Below are positions 44,195-49,195 of a stretch of DNA of 49,195 nt, one piece after another. How positions within the stretch are numbered: the first letter of the stretch is position 1; each line of letters opens with the position of its first letter. The position numbers and the translations under genes were made by a program. The stretch covers positions 1 to 49,195 of the forward strand of contig JAHHGY010000027.1 in assembly GCA_019359635.1 (NCBI GenBank). Direction: 5' to 3'. Source of the stretch: Chroococcus sp. CMT-3BRIN-NPC107. Its GTDB lineage: Bacteria > Cyanobacteriota > Cyanobacteriia > Cyanobacteriales > Chroococcidiopsidaceae. Under the pieces are notes generated by a model. It did no database searches, was not told the DNA's origin, and was given only the letters and a program-made list of their open reading frames with translations.

Positions 44195-44899
44195 TTAGGC
44201 AAAGTCGGCTAAAGCAGATTGGACATCATCATGCAGCGTAGCCGCAATGCGGAACAATTCTTGACCAACGTGAAGATAGCGATCGTCGTAGTTAAGAGGA
44301 AAGTAGTTTAACTCATCCAACCCATCAGCTAAATGATTGAGGCAATAGTAAAGATGCGCCGCCGCACTAGCTACAATCGGCGGATTGGGCATCGAACGAA
44401 AAATACTTTGAGCTTCTTTAAGAAAATCGCGGCAGTTTTTTAGATAATCTTGGAATCCTTCTAACAACTCATCATCAAAAGGATCTGCTGCTAGTTCGTC
44501 GATTTGTTCGTCTAGAGAATTAAGAATGTTATTTAAAAGTTGATTAACAGGTTGATAAACTTGTTGCAGCCATTTTTGTACTTGCTCATCTGCCGCCCTG
44601 CCTCTTTTGCGGGGAGTGCGAAGCCCGTAACCGGGGGCGCGATCGCTCTTTGGCGAATCAACAGGCTTAGATTGAACTTTACTAGCATTCAATTGGCGAT
44701 CGTAGGAGCGCCGATTAGCCGTATCTTTCAAGATTTCGTAAGCCGCATTAATCCGAATAATTTGTTCCGGGTCGCCAGAAACCTGAAGGCGATCGGGATG
44801 AAATTGTTTGACTAGGCGGCGGTAAGCCGTCTTTATCTCCCCACTTGTGGCATCAGGAAGCACCTGTAGGGTGTCGTAGTGGTTGTTAAAATCTGCCAT
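44195..44899 (-). CDS. J domain-containing (DnaJ-like) protein
   Basis: A 234-residue co-chaperone-like protein. Residues about 5-66 form a complete J domain with YDTLQVLPDATSGEIKTAYR and the HPD triad in QFHPDRLQVSG. A basic, low-complexity linker (about 70-105) follows, then a helical C-terminal region (VQKWLQQVYQPVNQLLNNIL). It lacks the zinc-finger and peptide-binding domains of DnaJ proper. It should recruit Hsp70 to a specific client, which is not known. cysK lies downstream. Confidence 0.9.
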   Translation of the reverse strand: MADFNNHYDTLQVLPDATSGEIKTAYRRLVKQFHPDRLQVSGDPEQIIRINAAYEILKDTANRRSYDRQLNASKVQSKPVDSPKSDRAPGYGLRTPRKRGRAADEQVQKWLQQVYQPVNQLLNNILNSLDEQIDELAADPFDDELLEGFQDYLKNCRDFLKEAQSIFRSMPNPPIVASAAAHLYYCLNHLADGLDELNYFPLNYDDRYLHVGQELFRIAATLHDDVQSALADFA

Positions 44900-44924
44900 T
44901 TAACCACTTTAGCGCAAGAAAGCA

Positions 44925-44952
44925 GAGGGCAATAGTAGCTTCTATTACCCTC
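44925..44952 (-). terminator. Hairpin after cysK
   Basis: Arms 44925-44935 and 44942-44952 pair over 11 bp on the minus strand with one G-U wobble and a 6-nt loop, starting six bases after the cysK stop codon. The tail (TGCTTTCTTG) is only moderately T-rich. Confidence 0.6.
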
Positions 44953-44958
44953 CTATTT

Positions 44959-45930
44959 CTATTCTCTAATCCCTGCTATTGCTGGTATTCGTGGCTCCAA
45001 ATCTTGAAATAATGGCGTGCTTAAGTAGCGTTCGCCAAAACTTGGTTGAATCATCACGATTAGTTTTCCGGCGTTTTCTTTTCGCGCTGCAACAACGATC
45101 GCCGCTTTTAATGCCGCACCAGAAGAAATACCTGAAAGTAGACCTTCTTCGCGCGCCAACCGCCGCCCGTAAGCAATCGCCTCATCATCGCTAACTTTAA
45201 TTACTTCATCAATCATATTTACATTCAAAACTTGGGGAATAAAACCCGCCCCGATACCTTGAATTTTGTGCGCTCCGGGGTTGCCTCCCGATAACACTGA
45301 GCTATTTACTGGCTCAACGGCGATCGCTTTAAAACTAGGCTTTAGCGCCTTAATTACTTCCGCTACCCCCGTTAGGGTTCCCCCAGTACCTATTCCGGCG
45401 ACAATCATATCTACTTGTCCGTCGGTATCTTCCCAAATTTCTAGGGCAGTGGTATCGCGGTGAATTTGGACGTTGGCGGGGTTGCGAAATTGTTGCAACA
45501 TATAAGCATTGGGGGTTGTATCGACAATCGCCTGCGCCCGACGAATTGCCCCGCTCATGCCTTCAATACCGGGAGTTAGTTCTAACTGCGCTCCATAAGC
45601 CCGTAGCATAGCCCTGCGTTCGCTACTCATGGTGTCGGGCATAGTTAATATTAAGCGATACCCTCTAGCGGCGGCGGTCATTGCTAAAGCAATACCTGTA
45701 TTTCCTGAAGTTGGTTCTACTAATAGTGTTTTTCCGGGGGCAATTAGGTTCTCCCGTTCGGCGGCATTAATCATACTCACGCCAATGCGATCTTTAACGG
45801 AAGCTGAGGGATTCATGCCTTCAAGTTTTACGACAATTCGCGCTACACATCCTTCCGTTTGGGGAATGTTGTTTAGCTGCACTAAAGGAGTGCGACCGAC
45901 TAATTCTGTGATATTGCTGGCAATTCGCAT
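44959..45930 (-). CDS. cysK: Cysteine synthase A (O-acetylserine sulfhydrylase)
   Basis: PLP enzyme making cysteine from O-acetylserine and sulfide. ATG at 45930 gives [20 protein letters not shown] and about 323 residues; upstream codons to 45963 are probably untranslated. The PLP lysine is Lys46 in [29 protein letters not shown] is the substrate loop, and [16 protein letters not shown] binds the phosphate. The sequence keeps an interdomain pattern typical of CysK/CysM. An Rrf2 regulator gene lies just upstream on the same strand. Confidence 0.95.
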   Translation of the reverse strand: MRIASNITELVGRTPLVQLNNIPQTEGCVARIVVKLEGMNPSASVKDRIGVSMINAAERENLIAPGKTLLVEPTSGNTGIALAMTAAARGYRLILTMPDTMSSERRAMLRAYGAQLELTPGIEGMSGAIRRAQAIVDTTPNAYMLQQFRNPANVQIHRDTTALEIWEDTDGQVDMIVAGIGTGGTLTGVAEVIKALKPSFKAIAVEPVNSSVLSGGNPGAHKIQGIGAGFIPQVLNVNMIDEVIKVSDDEAIAYGRRLAREEGLLSGISSGAALKAAIVVAARKENAGKLIVMIQPSFGERYLSTPLFQDLEPRIPAIAGIRE

Positions 45931-46037
45931 AATTTTAGTTAGTTGTGTAATTAATCTGTTCAAAAACCAACAAAAAACTCAAACCAAGTAGTAGATTTCT
46001 TTGCCAAAACTGGTTAAAAAGTAAAAACTCTCCTTTG

Positions 46038-46478
46038 TTAGATGTAGTACATTAAATTCACTTGTTTTCTAGCCGATTGGCGATCGCAAAGATCCTGAAG
46101 CGTGTAATTTTGTAAAACTAAGTCCGCCGCTTGCCGCGCTTCATGCCAAATTTCTTGAATTACCCCAGTTTCTAACGTTTTGGGAGTAGCTTCTTCCTCT
46201 GGCGTAGGGTTTAATCCCTCTAAGCAGCCCATTACCTCTAGCAAAGAAATTTTCCAAGGTTCTCTTGCTAGGATGTAACCACCTTTTGCTCCCCGTTGAC
46301 TTTTTACTATCCCTCCACGCCTCAAGGTTGCTAGTAGCTGTTCCAAGTAGCGATCGGGTATATGTTGTTCTGCTGCAATTTGCCGAATTTGCAATGGTTC
46401 GCCGCCGTTATAATGACTTGCTAGTTCTAACAAAGCAAGCAAAGCATATTCAGATTTACAAGAGATTTCCACAGGCAC
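46038..46478 (-). CDS. Rrf2 family transcriptional regulator
   Basis: A 146-residue winged-helix regulator. The start is GTG (46478, or a second GTG six bases on), giving VEISCKSEYALLALLELASH. The DNA-binding part includes IPDRYLEQLLATLRRGGIVKS and KGGYILAREP. It has three scattered cysteines and lacks the Cys cluster that holds Fe-S in IscR, so it is closer to CymR, which controls cysteine metabolism with CysK. The position 108 bp upstream of cysK fits that. Confidence 0.87.
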   Translation of the reverse strand: MPVEISCKSEYALLALLELASHYNGGEPLQIRQIAAEQHIPDRYLEQLLATLRRGGIVKSQRGAKGGYILAREPWKISLLEVMGCLEGLNPTPEEEATPKTLETGVIQEIWHEARQAADLVLQNYTLQDLCDRQSARKQVNLMYYI

Positions 46479-46795
46479 AGATGAGCGCGAAAGATAATTA
46501 AAATTGTTATCGGCTTTAGGTTCATTATACTACGGTTCTCCACTGGGGTTTGCTTGTTTTGCTAAAAATAATATATTTCTAGAGTAGTGAAGGTTTGTCT
46601 CCCTTTAAAAATTGCCAGAGATAGTTAAAAAATTAGCAAGCCTCGTATCAAATTTTGCGCTCCAGGGAGGGATGAGGGGTGACGAGTATTTAGTAGGCCT
46701 GGTAGCGGCTATGTAAAGACTTTTGCCTCTGTTTGCAAAGAAAAACCCCACACCTAGGTGCAGGGTTTTGAGCATTCAGGTAAATCTTATCGGGT
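46479..46795. other. Intergenic region (317 bp) between Rrf2 and porin genes
   Basis: The left part must hold the Rrf2/cysK promoter, which reads leftward. The right end holds the porin terminator. No small gene or RNA is evident; a stretch near 46660-46700 is G-rich without clear structure. Confidence 0.4.
46741..46769 (-). terminator. Terminator of the porin gene
   Basis: On the minus strand, AAACCC and CACC pair with GGTG and GGGTTT around the central CACCTAGGTG palindrome (46750-46759), and a T run of five follows (complement of the A tract at 46741-46745). It lies 27 bp after the porin stop codon. Confidence 0.82.
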
Positions 46796-48568
46796 TTAGA
46801 AAGTGAAAGTTGTTCTTAGAGTACCAATTACGATGTCATTGCTATCTTCGCTTTGACCTGGAGATGTCAACCAAATTACCCCAGGAGTGACAGAGATATT
46901 ATCGGTTAGCTGGTACTTGTAAAAGCCTTCGATGTGATAGCCATACTCGTTATCGAAGTTATCAGCACCCGCAGCGTCCAAATCTCTAAGTGTAGGTTCT
47001 ACCCCAGCAATAAGTCCTAGTACGCTACCTTCTTTGCCTAAGTCGGGGAAGGCAACACCAAGAGCATAACTCCAAACATCCGCACTACCCACATCAATAA
47101 GTTCAACATCGGTTTTAGTTACCCAGCCGCTAATTGAAATGCGATCGCTTAACCGCAAGGCGGCAGATAATCCATAAGAGTCGGTACTTAGCTTTGTTGC
47201 TCCATTCAACAGCGAACTTGGGTCGTTTGCCTCAGACGTACCGACAATGGGAGCGCCAATAGCTCTAGAAGCAGAACTACCAATATCAAAAATTCCATCT
47301 CCTGCGTTGTGGTAGCCTCGAACGTAAGTTGCCGCAATTCCCAAGCGATCGCCTAAGTTAAAATTAATTTGTCCTAAAGCACTAAAGTCACCGTTAATAA
47401 AGCCCAAATCTCCATTAACTAGGCCGCCTGTTGTCCCAGGAACGTTACCATTATCAGCAAAATAACCTAAGCTAATCGACGTAGCGCCTAGCACTCCTCT
47501 TTCGCCAAAAGGAATATTAATACCGCCCCCCGCACCACCACCAACATTGTAAATTGAGTTGTGTTCGGCAAAGGTAGAAAGCGCGCCATTACCACCAGTA
47601 AAACCTTCAAAGTAAGGATTCACCGTTGGCACAAAATCTGCCCAAAGTCCTCCAACGGCTGCAAGATAGACGCGAACTTTACTGACGGAAAATTCATAAG
47701 CTGCCCAGTCTAGGAATACACTATTGTTTGTCGAAGGTGCTAAGTTAAAAGTCTGCTGCCCTTCAAAAGTTCCGCCAGTAGCAAAGGTTATAGCGTTACC
47801 TGCCGCTAGGCGGGTATGTAAAATATCTGTGCCGCTAAAGCTACTTTGAAATTCTAATCGCGCGCGCGCTTGCAATACCGTATTATTTTCATCGCCCGCA
47901 GTGTCGCCAAAAGCATCGGTAACAGCACCAACTACTTCACCAAGTAACTTAGTAGTAGTGGAAAATTGATTTGCTTCTAGTTCGGCAGTGACAGCTTCTA
48001 CGCTATCTACTCTACCGCGCAAAGTTGCAAGTTCTGTCGCAAATTCTTCTTGGAGTCTTTGCAAAGTCGCTAAGTCTTCACGTCTTACTGCGTCGGCGGT
48101 AGCGGTAGCAATTAATTCATTGACTCTATCTAAACAAGCATTTAAACCTGCCGCAAATTCGTATCTTGTGGTGGCTCGATTTCCTCGATACGTGCCGTCA
48201 GGATAACCTGCGATACAACCATAGCGCTCTACCAACGATTGCAGTGCTTGAAATGCCCAATCGGTAGGCTGTACGTCTGACAACTGCGACACCGAAGTTA
48301 CTTGAGCAATAGAGTTGTTGTCACCTTTGCCTTCATTGCTGTAGTTGTTAATTTGACTTAAATCATCAACGGTGGTATTTGCTGCGGGTGCTTGAGCTTT
48401 TTCACTGGTTTGGGCAATTTTTAGCTTTTGTTCTGCGGCTAAAACTGGTATTGAAGTTTCAGCTATTTTTAGCTCATCTGCCGCCATTACTACGGGAGAA
48501 ATCGCTAATGTTGCCCCTATTGCTGCTGGGTATAATAGTAGAGCTTGCCAAAATACTTTAGACATCAT
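46796..48568 (-). CDS. Iron uptake/carbohydrate porin (SLH domain plus OprB-type barrel)
   Basis: A 590-residue outer-membrane protein of the cyanobacterial SLH-porin family. A signal peptide ends near residue 29 (SPVVMAADE). The SLH domain (about 93-150: LSDVQPTDWAFQALQSLVER, then YGCIAGYPDGTYRGNRATTR) binds peptidoglycan-linked polysaccharide. A coiled coil (about 160-205, LATLQRLQEEFATELATLRG) leads to an OprB-type barrel (about 210-590) ending in TTFTF with the C-terminal Phe needed for insertion. Members pass ions and small solutes; iron is a common annotation. The ATG at 48568 opens the frame. Confidence 0.93.
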   Translation of the reverse strand: MMSKVFWQALLLYPAAIGATLAISPVVMAADELKIAETSIPVLAAEQKLKIAQTSEKAQAPAANTTVDDLSQINNYSNEGKGDNNSIAQVTSVSQLSDVQPTDWAFQALQSLVERYGCIAGYPDGTYRGNRATTRYEFAAGLNACLDRVNELIATATADAVRREDLATLQRLQEEFATELATLRGRVDSVEAVTAELEANQFSTTTKLLGEVVGAVTDAFGDTAGDENNTVLQARARLEFQSSFSGTDILHTRLAAGNAITFATGGTFEGQQTFNLAPSTNNSVFLDWAAYEFSVSKVRVYLAAVGGLWADFVPTVNPYFEGFTGGNGALSTFAEHNSIYNVGGGAGGGINIPFGERGVLGATSISLGYFADNGNVPGTTGGLVNGDLGFINGDFSALGQINFNLGDRLGIAATYVRGYHNAGDGIFDIGSSASRAIGAPIVGTSEANDPSSLLNGATKLSTDSYGLSAALRLSDRISISGWVTKTDVELIDVGSADVWSYALGVAFPDLGKEGSVLGLIAGVEPTLRDLDAAGADNFDNEYGYHIEGFYKYQLTDNISVTPGVIWLTSPGQSEDSNDIVIGTLRTTFTF

Positions 48569-48926
48569 TTATTCCTCACACCTTCAACTAAAAAACTATC
48601 TATCACAAACGGTCTAGCCGTCTGTCAATTTACGTACACTTCAACAAGTAACCACACTAGAAGAATTCTATAGCTAAGTTAGCTCAACGTAAAGCTTGGT
48701 TAAGCTCAAATTAATATTTCATGATTTAACTAACTTTAAATCGATTATTAGTTACCATTTTGTATATTACGTAACCAATTACCGCAAAAAAATATGCGTT
48801 TCTCGACTTATGTTTAATTAAATAAATTACTTAGCGCTACAAAATAACACTAATTTAAGCGAAGTTGTAGTTGAACAAACAACATCAATCAATCGCCAAT
48901 TGTATCCTGTATTGAAAGGTTGATAG
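48569..48926. other. Porin upstream region, no gene seen
   Basis: An AT-rich interval that must contain the leftward porin promoter. CGGTCTAGCCG near 48609-48619 is a small palindrome-like site. No frame of useful length with coding character was found before the cupin remnant. Confidence 0.4.
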
Positions 48927-49085
48927 TTACAGTTAAACTCTATTGCAGTCTGGGCGGTACTACCCGCACAAGAGGTTGCAGTTCATACTCATTCTAGCGG
49001 TCAAGATACATGGATAATGCTCAAAGGGACGCTGACCTATTACCTAGGAAATGGTCAGCGTCAAACAATTAGGAACGTGGATTAA
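48927..49085 (+). pseudogene. Cupin-domain remnant
   Basis: After a stop at 48924-48926 a frame runs to TAA 49083-49085. Its middle reads VAVHTHSSGQDTWIMLKG and TLTYYLGNGQRQTI, matching cupin motif 1 (HxH, four residues, then G) and the next strand. There is no start codon in a sensible place and motif 2 is absent. It is a fragment, with its 3' end cut where the transposase begins. Confidence 0.6.
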
Positions 49086-49195
49086 ATAACCTGTAGTTCT
49101 GGCTTTGCTGTATAATTCCATTGAGGCAAGAACTCATCAAAGACAATTTTCATGTTTGATTTGAAGCCTTCAGCCACTTTTCGCCCTGTTTGATA
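49082..49195 (-). pseudogene. 3' end of an ISAzo13-like transposase, cut by the window edge
   Basis: A minus-strand frame enters from the right edge and ends at TAA 49082-49084, giving 37 residues with FDEFLPQWNYTAKPE near the end. A closing WNYT-x-K/S-P segment preceded by an acidic F/V-D/E-x-x-P stretch is characteristic of ISAzo13 family transposases. Only this tail is visible. It overlaps the cupin remnant by a few bases, consistent with insertion into that gene. Confidence 0.55.

Noticed and set aside
1-49195. CRISPR array, tRNA or rRNA genes
   Set aside because: No regularly spaced repeats and no cloverleaf or rRNA-like sequence were seen in the intergenic regions on either strand.

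Overview
The window is cyanobacterial chromosome. Evidence: roughly 50-60 copies (counted by eye) of the HIP1 octamer GCGATCGC spread over both strands; many families confined to or typical of cyanobacteria (DUF3727, DUF2555, DUF2811, DUF3082, Npun_F0494, photosystem II S4-domain protein, CPP1-like, SLH/OprB porin); and an FtsH of the thylakoid type. The genus cannot be fixed from sequence alone. A filamentous or Chroococcidiopsis-like cyanobacterium would fit.

Layout. 1-9 kb: end of a transposase, proB, then a minus-strand cell-envelope/DNA-maintenance cluster (yqeG-like phosphatase, mltG, DUF3727, ruvX, GNAT) and mutS. 8.8-12.3 kb: a tightly packed minus-strand run of lipoprotein, NUDIX, AAA ATPase, PIN-like nuclease and class IV aminotransferase; the ATPase-nuclease pair looks like a possible defence module. 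12.5-17.9 kb: folD, crtE and a PAP2-related protein, a 1-Cys peroxiredoxin with a strong terminator, then cobQ-ferredoxin and an Npun_F0494 regulator-like gene. 18.0-23.3 kb: a guanidine-I (ykkC) riboswitch with an intrinsic terminator, followed by gdmH-ghaA-ghaB (nickel guanidine hydrolase and its HypA/HypB-like chaperones) and a TauABC-type transporter, which together read as a guanidine uptake and breakdown operon. 23.3-39.8 kb: mostly housekeeping genes (PrxQ, ispE, an OmpR-type regulator, CPP1-like, hpd, ftsH, thioredoxin, prmA, serA, PSII S4 protein, coaBC).

39.8-42.2 kb is an accessory island between coaBC and DUF2555. It carries a metallo-beta-lactamase-fold gene with a large internal deletion and an intact DUF2278 plus lamin-tail gene. 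It is bounded by a 63-66 bp direct repeat of the coaBC 5' end; the outer copy is a dead coaBC stub starting right after the DUF2555 stop codon, so the block appears to have entered a DUF2555-coaBC gene pair.

42.2-49.2 kb: DUF2555, a double-domain 6-carboxytetrahydropterin synthase, an orphan helical-repeat protein behind a 30-bp perfect palindrome, a DnaJ-domain protein, cysK with an Rrf2 regulator, an SLH-OprB porin, and at the right edge a cupin remnant cut by the 3' end of an ISAzo13-like transposase. No tRNA, rRNA or CRISPR array was seen.

The best-supported notable system is the guanidine operon, already described in Synechocystis. The least described candidates are the AAA-PIN gene pair (9.7-11.5 kb) and the MBL/DUF2278-LTD island (39.8-42.2 kb).
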